Source: Treponema sp.
Lineage (GTDB): Bacteria > Spirochaetota > Spirochaetia > Treponematales > Breznakiellaceae
Length of the DNA: 10,992 bases
NCBI GenBank assembly: GCA_020216655.1
Contig: JAIWNU010000064.1
Span: 1-10,992, forward strand
Reading direction: 5' to 3'
In this document: one piece after another, positions 1 through 5,190 of the stretch
How the letters are laid out: every line of letters begins with the position of its first letter
How positions within the stretch are numbered: the first letter of the stretch is position 1
Notes under the pieces: generated by a model
Databases searched by the model: none
What the model was told of the DNA's origin: nothing
Seen by the model: only the letters and a program-made list of their open reading frames with translations
Made by a program: the position numbers and the translations under genes

Positions 1-129
1 TGTGCCCATCCTTTAGCCCAGCGGCTTGGGGTTGTTTCATCAGCCCGCCTTAGCTTTGGCGCGTATAATACCCTAGAGGAAGTTCATTATATTGCCGATA
101 TGCTGCACAAAGCCCGGAAGGAGCTATAA
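1..129 (+). CDS. sufS: SufS cysteine desulfurase, C-terminal end (5' truncated by window)
   Basis: Frame 1 is open from the first base to TAA at 127-129 and gives 42 residues beginning CAHPLAQRLGV and continuing through SARLSFGAYNTLEEV. This matches the C-terminus of group II (SufS/CsdA-type) PLP-dependent cysteine desulfurases, where the catalytic cysteine sits in a (H)CAxPL context and is followed by an R-x-SF-x-YNT-x-EEV segment that closes the active site. The first visible residue is therefore probably the catalytic persulfide-forming Cys, and the rest of the gene lies upstream of the window. SufS takes sulfur from cysteine and passes it to SufU. The next gene is SufU, 5 bp downstream, whose ribosome binding site (AAGGAG, 118-123) lies inside these last codons, so the two are co-transcribed and probably translationally coupled. 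Identification is by motif and neighbour; a CsdA-type paralogue cannot be excluded. Confidence 0.85.
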   Translation, partial: CAHPLAQRLGVVSSARLSFGAYNTLEEVHYIADMLHKARKEL

Positions 130-134
130 ACCCC

Positions 135-572
135 ATGAGCGACACCTTTGACAGCCTTTACGAAGAGATTATTCGAGATCATTATAAAAATCCTCAGCAC
201 AAGCGGCCCCTCGATTCCATTCCTTTTGTACAGAATCCGTCCTGCGGAGACAAGGTCCGCGTTTCCATATCATTGGGGCCGGACGGGAAAATTACCGAGA
301 CCGCCTTTGACGGCTCCGGCTGCTCCATTTCCATGAGTTCCGCCGATGTTCTCGCGGAACTATTAGAAGGGAAAACTCTCGCAGAGGCAAAAGAAATGGT
401 TCATCTTTTTCTCGCTGTTCTGCGGGGAGAGCGGGACGTGGCAGAATTGGACAAGCTGGGAGACGCCATGGCATTTAAAGGCGTCGCCCGCCTGCCGGTC
501 CGCTTAAAATGTGCCGCCCTCTCGTGGCGAGCAGCTTTAGAGCAGCTCGAAAAATTAACAGAAGAGGCTTGA
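135..572 (+). CDS. sufU: SufU, zinc-dependent sulfurtransferase / Fe-S cluster assembly protein
   Basis: This 145-residue protein has all the hallmarks of SufU rather than IscU. NPSCGD (Cys37, Asp39), GSGCSIS (Cys63) and RLKCAALSW (Cys126) supply the three cysteines and the aspartate that bind Zn in SufU. The stretch of roughly 20 residues before the last Cys, ending GVARLPVRLKC, is the SufU-specific insertion and includes the conserved Arg three residues before Cys126. In characterised Gram-positive systems SufU accepts persulfide sulfur from SufS, and the adjacent upstream gene here is sufS. The start at 135 has AAGGAG at 118-123 with an 11-base spacer, inside the sufS 3' end. The length is normal for the family. 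No SufB, SufC or SufD follows: the next gene is convergent, so this pair ends the operon and the other suf genes would have to lie upstream or elsewhere. Confidence 0.93.
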   Translation: MSDTFDSLYEEIIRDHYKNPQHKRPLDSIPFVQNPSCGDKVRVSISLGPDGKITETAFDGSGCSISMSSADVLAELLEGKTLAEAKEMVHLFLAVLRGERDVAELDKLGDAMAFKGVARLPVRLKCAALSWRAALEQLEKLTEEA

Positions 573-602
573 GCCGCAGCGGCTGCATGCGGTTTCAGAT
601 AA

Positions 603-632
603 ACCACGTGCAACCACGCGCGACCACGCTCA
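603..632. repeat. Three tandem 10-bp units sharing ACCACG
   Basis: The hexamer ACCACG recurs at 603, 613 and 623, exactly 10 bp apart, followed by variable tetramers (TGCA, CGCG, CTCA). It fills most of the 65-bp gap between the convergent sufU and cyclase genes. No function is apparent; it could be a degenerate direct repeat or a short protein-binding array. The regular spacing is seen directly, but any role is speculative. Confidence 0.45.
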
Positions 633-637
633 ATCGC

Positions 638-2872
638 TCATTTTTCAGTTGCCCGGAAGACACCATCCCAGTCTTTTCCGGGCGGGTTTTTATCAAAATA
701 GATGACCCTCCGCAAAAATACTTCAGAAGGCCCATCCTTATAGAGCTCTACATTTTTTGCAAAAGCCGCAGCGGCGGTCTTCCAGTTTTGCCTGCGGTAC
801 GCCGCAAGTCCCTTTTCGAACAGGTCTTTAATTTGCAGTAATTTAGCTTGGGCCTTGTCTTTTTCCTGTAAAATTTCAAAAATGCGCACCGGTTCGGTCT
901 TGCCTTTTACCGCGATAAAGTCTAATTCCCTGCAGATAAATGCATCCTGAACTTTCAAATAAACTGCCTCTGTAATAATAGACTTTGAATTGTACTGTTT
1001 ATTCGCCCCTTCGAGCCGAGCCGCCAGGTTTACTGTATCGCCAATGGAAGTGAAATCCATCCGATCCCGGGCTCCGACGGAACCAAAGACCACAGGCCCC
1101 GAATTGATGCCGATACCGATGCTCACGACCTGTTTGCCTTCTTTTTCCCGGAGCTCCCGTTCCTGCATCATAGCGTGGCGGATTTGCATGGCGGCCTTAC
1201 AAGCATGTAATTCCTTGTGCGGGCCGTCAAAAAAGGCCATCATTTCATCACCTACAAATTTGTCTACATCTCCATCGTTCTGCAGAATAATTTCTGTCTC
1301 AAGATCCAAATAACGATTCAATATCGAAACAACCTGATCCGGTTCTAGACCTTCACAAAGGCTCGTAAAGCCCCGGATATCGGTAAATAAAAAGGCAAGC
1401 TCCCGGTTTGTACTGCTGGCAGTCCCCTTCTCAGCCTGCTTAAGGGTAGATGCTGAAATGTAAGGAATAACACCCTTGAGCACCGTAACCATGTTGCCAA
1501 TTTCATGAGAAAGACTTTTAATTTCGTCCCTGCTGCGGACATAATCTGAATAGACAAGGGCGTTCGATGATACCCGCACGGTTCCCCGAATCATAGACTG
1601 GAGGTTATCGGAGATTTTCCGAACGTTCATCCTCAGAAATAAGAGGGGGTTTACAATGTAGTTGCCAATCAGATAAACCATCACAATAGCCAGATAAAGG
1701 AACAGCAAGGTCAAGGTGATGACGAGTACCCTCGTTTTATAGAAGGGCTTCATAATCACCGATTCTCTGAAAGCCATAATCGTAAAACCTAAAAGACGCT
1801 CTTGTCTTACCCTGTTTTCTCCTATTTTTACTGTTTCTGGTTTTACAATGGGACCTATAAACAGACGGCTGTCAGTTTCAGGATCATAGGAGCTCACAAT
1901 TCCTCGTGTTTGGAGAAATTTCTTGATATACTCCGAAGCTCCCTTTGCGTCCAAGGCTGGCAGGGACGGGAATTGCTGGTTAGGAGCTAAGGTAGAATAT
2001 TCGAGTCTGAAAGCAGAACGAAGTTCCATTGTTTCTGCAATATACTGAACTGTTTTTAGATCCGTATAAATTGATATATATTCATTGGGGAACTCTGCTT
2101 TTTTGTTGAGTTCAAGCTGCCGGTTCAAATACTCAAACATGGCAATCGAATCACCCAGATTGACACGATAGATAGAAGAAGCCTGTTCAACCTGGCTGCG
2201 TGCACCATCGGACACAGCCTTAATTATTGTATTTTTGTAACTTTGCAGGAGCAGCAAAGAGAGGGTCCCGATAATAAGGGTTATAAGACCGATGAAGAAG
2301 AAAAATAACTTGGTTCGAATACGAAAAATAAAATCTAAAAAGGTGTTTTTTTCTAAGCTTCGCTTGTATTCCTTGTACTCCCGCACAAACTGATCCCGCT
2401 TGTTGAGGAGTTTAAGGAGGATAACCATAGAAATAATATTTCCGGCCAAAGAAAAACCTGCAAAAATATAAGGAGCGGGAGGAATATGTTTAAAATAATC
2501 TGCAGAATCGGCATAGCGAAGCATGGGTACAAGCCAGGGGAACACCATAATAACCGTCATCAGAAACCGGATGACCGCTACGAGAAAGTACTCCGGCTGT
2601 GCAAAACGTCCAAACCGAGAGGGCATAAAAAAGCTTATAATCCTAAACAGGCTAAAAAGAGGTACCAGGTAGATTAGAAAGAGGCTTAGGGTAAAAAGCG
2701 TCAGTCCTTCCTGCTGCAAAAAAAGTACCGGCATAGAATAGGGTACATACAAGCTGAGATTGCCTCCGTCGGATACAGGACCGGCGGCTACCGGAAAGAC
2801 GAACCAGGCAATACATAATAAGGCGCCAAGCGCATCAAGCAGTGAAATAACGCTGTATTGAGAGTTTTTCAT
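638..2872 (-). CDS. Membrane-bound class III adenylate cyclase with HAMP and TPR-like tail
   Basis: The protein (744 residues from the preferred start) should make cAMP from ATP at the inner membrane. Numbered from that start, there are four hydrophobic segments near the N-terminus (about 8-28, 57-79, 96-117, 133-155). A fifth at 188-211 and a sixth at 382-405 flank a probable periplasmic sensor region of about 170 residues. A HAMP-like linker (about 406-457) leads to the cyclase domain (488-669). Catalytic residues are visible: metal-binding Asp498 (LFTDIRGF) and Asp542 (KFVGDEMMAFF), adenine-selecting Lys538 and Thr608, and transition-state residues Asn615 and Arg619 (GDTVNLAARLE). Lys plus Thr points to ATP rather than GTP. 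A helical TPR-like pair follows at about 677-715. The longest ORF starts at GTG 2881, but AGGAG overlaps that codon and lies 8 bases before ATG 2872, so ATG is preferred. It is coupled to the lipoprotein gene upstream. The signal sensed cannot be read from the sequence. Confidence 0.92.
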   Translation of the reverse strand: MKNSQYSVISLLDALGALLCIAWFVFPVAAGPVSDGGNLSLYVPYSMPVLFLQQEGLTLFTLSLFLIYLVPLFSLFRIISFFMPSRFGRFAQPEYFLVAVIRFLMTVIMVFPWLVPMLRYADSADYFKHIPPAPYIFAGFSLAGNIISMVILLKLLNKRDQFVREYKEYKRSLEKNTFLDFIFRIRTKLFFFFIGLITLIIGTLSLLLLQSYKNTIIKAVSDGARSQVEQASSIYRVNLGDSIAMFEYLNRQLELNKKAEFPNEYISIYTDLKTVQYIAETMELRSAFRLEYSTLAPNQQFPSLPALDAKGASEYIKKFLQTRGIVSSYDPETDSRLFIGPIVKPETVKIGENRVRQERLLGFTIMAFRESVIMKPFYKTRVLVITLTLLFLYLAIVMVYLIGNYIVNPLLFLRMNVRKISDNLQSMIRGTVRVSSNALVYSDYVRSRDEIKSLSHEIGNMVTVLKGVIPYISASTLKQAEKGTASSTNRELAFLFTDIRGFTSLCEGLEPDQVVSILNRYLDLETEIILQNDGDVDKFVGDEMMAFFDGPHKELHACKAAMQIRHAMMQERELREKEGKQVVSIGIGINSGPVVFGSVGARDRMDFTSIGDTVNLAARLEGANKQYNSKSIITEAVYLKVQDAFICRELDFIAVKGKTEPVRIFEILQEKDKAQAKLLQIKDLFEKGLAAYRRQNWKTAAAAFAKNVELYKDGPSEVFLRRVIYFDKNPPGKDWDGVFRATEK
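651..691 (+). terminator. Intrinsic terminator for the sufS-sufU transcript
   Basis: GCCCGGAA (651-658) pairs perfectly with TTCCGGGC (676-683). The stem extends inward as GAC/GTC across a two-base TT bulge, leaving a 9-base loop. GGG and then five T residues (687-691) follow. It lies about 80 bp after the sufU stop and inside the antisense 3' end of the convergent cyclase gene, where it covers the codons for the cyclase's last residues. On the minus strand the hairpin is not followed by a T-run, so it should act only on plus-strand transcripts. Confidence 0.65.
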
Positions 2873-2886
2873 GAAAGACACTCCTA
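2873..2886 (-). promoter_or_regulatory. Stop codon embedded in the Shine-Dalgarno site: translational coupling
   Basis: Read on the minus strand, GATTAGGAGTG contains both the TAG stop of the lipoprotein gene (2886-2884) and the AGGAG ribosome binding site (2885-2881) of the cyclase, followed by an 8-base spacer to ATG 2872. A ribosome finishing the first gene sits directly on the initiation site of the second, so the two proteins should be made at linked rates. Confidence 0.75.
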
Positions 2887-4221
2887 ATCGGATCCGGCGA
2901 GGGCCCGCAGTTTATTATTTGCCCTATCTAAATATGCCTGAGCTTGCTCGTAACCAGGATCAATGCGAACAATGATCCTAAAACCATCACGGGCAATTTC
3001 ATAGTCTTCAGAATTATACGCATTAATTGATTCAGCATAGAGTTCTTTGACTTTACTCATAATAGTATTTTTCCGAGAAGCAAGCTTGTCTTTGTTGCTT
3101 TGTATTTTAAGCTGCACCATGTTTGCATTTACCAAGTCCCAGGCTTTCACCAAGTCTCCCCGCTCTATGGTACTGTCAATGATCACCAGAAGGTCAGGAA
3201 GTTCTGCGTCATAGTCCCGCTGGGGAACCGTGGTTTTTGTTTTGCTTGCCGTACCTTGCTTTGCGGCTGCAGGAGCGGTTACGGTGCCGGTATTCTTGGC
3301 TATTTTATTTTTCAGCTCCGCCGCTTCTGGAGTTTTTTCGACCTGCAGGGCTGCATTTATCCGAGCCTCCGCGGATTGGTATTTTTTTTCCGCATAGAGG
3401 CTTTCGGCCCAGGAAAAATAGAGCTGGTATTTTACCTTGCTCAGTTCTGGCAAGGGCGTCTTCTGCAGTGCGCCATAGGTTTTTTCGGCATTGATGAGCG
3501 CCAGTTCCGCATCCTGGTATTTTTTTTGGCTTAGTTTTCCCGCCGCATCATTGGTATCTGCCAAAACAAGGGATGTTACATATTCATCTATCGATTTTTT
3601 AAGAGCTGCCGCATCCTTGTTTGAGGCATCAAGCTGCTTAATTTCATTCATCAATTTAACCGCAAGTATAAGCTGTCTGTTCAGTTCAGCTTTATTTTTT
3701 ATAGTTCGTATCGACTTATCCAAATCAGCAAGACGGCTTGTCCTGCGTTGTATCACCTGCTTCCGCACATCCCCCGTATCTAACCACAGCTTAACCACAT
3801 CTCCGTTAAGATTGTTGATCTCCTGGGCATGTTTTATCGCCATAACGAGTTCAAAATCCTCCGCATCGGTTCTTGTTTTCTTATCCTTCAGCGTCTTGGC
3901 ACGGGCAATATAGGTTTCGAGTCTCGTCGTTTTGAATGTATCGGTTTTTACCAGGTATTCCTGGGCACGCAAATGGTCAGGATTTGCCCGTAATGCAGCA
4001 ACAAAATAACTGCGGACTTCAGGGATGGCTTTTAAATCATTTTGTTCGATAAGTTTGGTATTATATAAGGTAAGCCCCTTCTGAAAAATCAGTTCCGCCT
4101 TTTCATCCTCGCTTAAATTGTTCTGTATAAACATGTTCGTCTGAAAGGAAGCGCAGGAAAACAGCACTCCGGTAACAAGCAAAAACCAAATTGATTTTTT
4201 AAAAAAACTAACCCAAGCCAT
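2884..4221 (-). CDS. Lipoprotein with TPR-like helical repeats, partner of the cyclase
   Basis: The 445-residue protein begins with a lipoprotein signal: basic FFKKS, a hydrophobic run and LFSC with Cys23 as the lipidated residue (a relaxed, spirochete-style lipobox). The mature part is almost entirely charged amphipathic helix. TPR-like helix pairs are recognisable near 40-90 (ending ANPDHLRAQEYL), 230-295 (KKYQDAELALINAEK, then KKYQSAEARINAALQ) and 393-436 (NSEDYEIARDGF, then DPGYEQAQAYL). An Ala/Thr/Lys linker lies at about 311-336. The start at 4221 is chosen over ATG 4227 because the strong AGGAGG (4234-4229) is 7 bases from it and only 1 base from 4227. The stop codon overlaps the cyclase ribosome binding site. 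Tethered in the envelope, it could bind the cyclase's sensor domain or other envelope proteins, but that is inferred from linkage only. No enzymatic motif is visible and no specific family is recognised. Confidence 0.82.
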   Translation of the reverse strand: MAWVSFFKKSIWFLLVTGVLFSCASFQTNMFIQNNLSEDEKAELIFQKGLTLYNTKLIEQNDLKAIPEVRSYFVAALRANPDHLRAQEYLVKTDTFKTTRLETYIARAKTLKDKKTRTDAEDFELVMAIKHAQEINNLNGDVVKLWLDTGDVRKQVIQRRTSRLADLDKSIRTIKNKAELNRQLILAVKLMNEIKQLDASNKDAAALKKSIDEYVTSLVLADTNDAAGKLSQKKYQDAELALINAEKTYGALQKTPLPELSKVKYQLYFSWAESLYAEKKYQSAEARINAALQVEKTPEAAELKNKIAKNTGTVTAPAAAKQGTASKTKTTVPQRDYDAELPDLLVIIDSTIERGDLVKAWDLVNANMVQLKIQSNKDKLASRKNTIMSKVKELYAESINAYNSEDYEIARDGFRIIVRIDPGYEQAQAYLDRANNKLRALAGSD

Positions 4222-4315
4222 GGGCATTCCTCCTCAGCCATACATCCGTATAGATACATAGTAACGCAAAAGAGGAAAAAGTTCCTGCCTATAGTACTAA
4301 TTTTTTATTAAATCT

Positions 4316-4345
4316 TTGACGTTTTTTTAATCCCCGGTGTACACT
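4316..4345 (+). promoter_or_regulatory. Sigma70-type promoter for the coiled-coil locus
   Basis: TTGACG (4316-4321) and TACACT (4340-4345) are separated by 18 bp in an AT-rich stretch. The predicted transcription start is near 4352. The transcript would have a leader of only about 5 bases to ATG 4357, making that start essentially leaderless, but about 22 bases to ATG 4374, which has a ribosome binding site. The 4222-4356 gap also has to hold the minus-strand promoter for the lipoprotein operon, for which only a weak TACTAT at 4296-4291 was seen. Confidence 0.6.
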
Positions 4346-4356
4346 GACTTAAATCT

Positions 4357-4911
4357 ATGCAGGAAAAAAAACGATGCTACAGGTTCATAAACAGGTTGTT
4401 GCCGCTTTTCTTGTCGGTTGTATGGTTGGTGCTTTTGCCGCGGGCTTTTATTTTTGGCGAAGAACCAGCAGTGACCGGGAAGAACTTAGAGAGCGAGCTC
4501 TTGCGGCTTACCGAGATCTCGACACGGCTCGGAAAGCTCAACGAGATGCTCAGGAACGAGCTGGAAAACTCCAGGAAGAACTCCTCTGCATTAGAGAGCA
4601 GGCTTACCGAATCGAAAACCGAGCTCGAAATGCTGCGGATAGAACTGGAAGCCTTGCAGACCAGCTCGACAGAGCTCAAACAACATGTAGAGATATCGCT
4701 CGAGGAATCGGCACAGCTGAAGGACTCCTTGCAGAAAACGGAAAGCTCCTTGAAGAGCTTGGAACAATCCTTCAGCGAGTACAAACAAGCAGCGGAGCAG
4801 GAGCTGAACCGGCTGGAACAGTCCCGTAACCGGTACCGGCTCCTTGTCATCATTGCCGGTACTTTGGCCCTTTCTGGCTGGGCCGCCTTTAGCCTCAGCC
4901 TGCTTTTTTAG
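4357..4911 (+). CDS. Coiled-coil protein with N-terminal signal/anchor and C-terminal membrane segment (frame A of overlapping pair)
   Basis: The 184 residues are organised as a basic N-terminus with a hydrophobic run at about 14-33 (signal peptide or anchor ending AFIFGEEPA), a long Glu/Leu/Lys/Ser coiled coil at about 44-157 (for example ESKTELEMLRIELEAL), and a second hydrophobic run at 162-184 after a basic NRYR. It would sit across the membrane with the helical rod outside the cytoplasm, or anchored at both ends. Supporting it as real, hand-counted codon composition over the overlap is gene-like (about 52% GC at position 1, 35% at position 2, 72% at position 3), and the C-terminal membrane segment lies beyond the overlap. 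Against it, there is no ribosome binding site and a terminator-like hairpin ends at its stop. It overlaps the convergent ferredoxin gene by 4 bp. Resembling short coiled-coil membrane proteins of spirochetes is an impression only. Confidence 0.55.
   Translation: MQEKKRCYRFINRLLPLFLSVVWLVLLPRAFIFGEEPAVTGKNLESELLRLTEISTRLGKLNEMLRNELENSRKNSSALESRLTESKTELEMLRIELEALQTSSTELKQHVEISLEESAQLKDSLQKTESSLKSLEQSFSEYKQAAEQELNRLEQSRNRYRLLVIIAGTLALSGWAAFSLSLLF
4361..4364 (+). promoter_or_regulatory. Shine-Dalgarno AGGA placed for ATG 4374, not ATG 4357
   Basis: AGGA at 4361-4364 lies 9 bases before ATG 4374 and inside codons 2-3 of the ORF that starts at 4357. No Shine-Dalgarno-like sequence precedes ATG 4357. 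This favours initiation in the frame of the 151-residue ORF and counts against the 184-residue frame unless the latter is leaderless. Confidence 0.5.
4374..4829 (+). CDS. Membrane-anchored coiled-coil protein nested in another frame (frame B of overlapping pair)
   Basis: This 151-residue ORF lies wholly inside the 184-residue ORF in a different frame. It starts with a hydrophobic segment at about 8-28 (VVAAFLVGCMVGAFAAGFYF) followed by WRR, then a charged Ala/Arg/Glu/Gln-rich helix from about 34 to 136. It ends in a Gly/Ala/Pro-rich tail. LVGC at 13-16 resembles a lipobox, but hydrophobicity continues past the Cys, so a plain membrane anchor is more likely. In its favour: AGGA 9 bases upstream, a suitable leader from the 4316-4345 promoter, and a terminator-like hairpin 47 bases after its stop. 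Against it: position-2 GC of about 52% and position-3 GC of about 35% are unlike neighbouring genes, and other frames here are also open. Either one or both of the overlapping ORFs may be translated. Confidence 0.42.
   Translation: MLQVHKQVVAAFLVGCMVGAFAAGFYFWRRTSSDREELRERALAAYRDLDTARKAQRDAQERAGKLQEELLCIREQAYRIENRARNAADRTGSLADQLDRAQTTCRDIARGIGTAEGLLAENGKLLEELGTILQRVQTSSGAGAEPAGTVP
4876..4909 (+). terminator. Possible intrinsic terminator at the end of the coiled-coil locus
   Basis: GGCTGGG (4876-4882) pairs with CTCAGCC (4894-4900), with one G-U pair and an 11-base loop. Six T residues follow at 4904-4909. The T-run ends inside the TAG stop (4909-4911) of the 184-residue ORF, so a transcript released here would lose that stop codon. 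It sits comfortably 47 bases after the stop of the 151-residue ORF. If active, it favours the shorter frame as the expressed product. Confidence 0.45.
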
Positions 4912-5090
4912 GCACTTCGAATTGCACCGAACCCGCAATAGCGAATACAACGGCCGCAGTTGATGCATTTGGCTTTATCTATCTCAGGAGCCGCATAGCC
5001 GCGCTGCCGGATTGCTCCGGTTGGGCAGACCCGAACCACCGGACAGGGATGATTTTGCGGACAGCGATGGGGTTCGACTTTTACATTCAT
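4908..5090 (-). CDS. Small 4Fe-4S ferredoxin (60 residues)
   Basis: A soluble electron carrier. From the preferred start it has seven cysteines: Cys10, Cys16 and Cys22 in C-P-Q-N-H-P-C-P-V-V-R-V-C-P-T-G-A-I, and Cys42, Cys45, Cys48 and Cys52 in CINCGRCIRYCGFGAI. The second motif is a canonical CxxCxxCxxxC. The first has stretched C-x5-C-x5-CP spacing, so cluster I (42, 45, 48 plus 22) looks complete while cluster II has only three obvious cysteines (10, 16, 52). Cys52 is followed by Gly rather than the usual Pro. ATG 5090 is chosen because AGGAGGAG lies 7 bases upstream; the longer in-frame start at 5126 coincides with the predicted transcription start and has no ribosome binding site. It is transcribed divergently from the NapH-like gene, a likely redox partner, and its TAA overlaps by 4 bp the stop of the convergent coiled-coil ORF. 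Confidence 0.85.
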   Translation of the reverse strand: MNVKVEPHRCPQNHPCPVVRVCPTGAIRQRGYAAPEIDKAKCINCGRCIRYCGFGAIRSA

Positions 5091-5111
5091 AGTTTTACTC
5101 CTCCTACGAGC

Positions 5112-5140
5112 TTGCAAAATAGACATTCATCATATATATT
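5112..5140 (+). promoter_or_regulatory. Promoter of the NapH-like gene
   Basis: TTGCAA (5112-5117) and TATATT (5135-5140) are 17 bp apart on the plus strand, predicting a start near 5147 and a leader of about 44 bases ending in AAGGAG (5180-5185), 5 bases before ATG 5191. Its -10 element shares bases with the -10 of the ferredoxin promoter on the other strand, so the two promoters probably compete or are controlled together. Confidence 0.5.
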
Positions 5141-5160
5141 AAAATATAAATATTTGTCAA
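5133..5160 (-). promoter_or_regulatory. Promoter of the small ferredoxin gene
   Basis: On the minus strand a perfect TTGACA (5160-5155) is followed after 16 bp by TATATA (5138-5133), with TATATG one register later as an alternative. The predicted start of transcription is near 5125, giving a leader of about 35 bases that contains the AGGAGGAG site for ATG 5090. It overlaps the divergent promoter for the NapH-like gene. Confidence 0.6.
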
Positions 5161-5190
5161 TATATGTTTTTCTATATATAAGGAGCTTAT

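Noticed and set aside
572..592. Small hairpins just after the sufU stop (AGCCG-CAG-CGGCT and CCGCA/TGCGG)
   Set aside because: Short, mutually exclusive stems with only three T following; the hairpin at 651-691 is a far better terminator.
2873..2881. GTG start at 2881 for the adenylate cyclase
   Set aside because: The AGGAG ribosome binding site overlaps this codon; ATG 2872 is 8 bases downstream of it and fits much better.
3100..3913. Plus-strand ORFs of 144 and 140 codons opposite the lipoprotein gene
   Set aside because: They are antisense shadows rich in Phe/Cys/Ser with no ribosome binding site or recognisable domain; the minus-strand lipoprotein explains the region.
4377..4968. Long open frames on the minus strand (158 and 125 codons) across the coiled-coil locus
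   Set aside because: They arise from the same stop-poor, GAGCTC-rich composition. They have no ribosome binding site or sensible domain layout, and one runs into the ferredoxin gene. Their openness also warns that an open frame alone does not prove dual coding here.
5091..5126. ATG 5126 start adding 12 residues to the small ferredoxin
   Set aside because: It coincides with the predicted transcription start and lacks a ribosome binding site, while AGGAGGAG precedes ATG 5090. The added residues read like translated leader.
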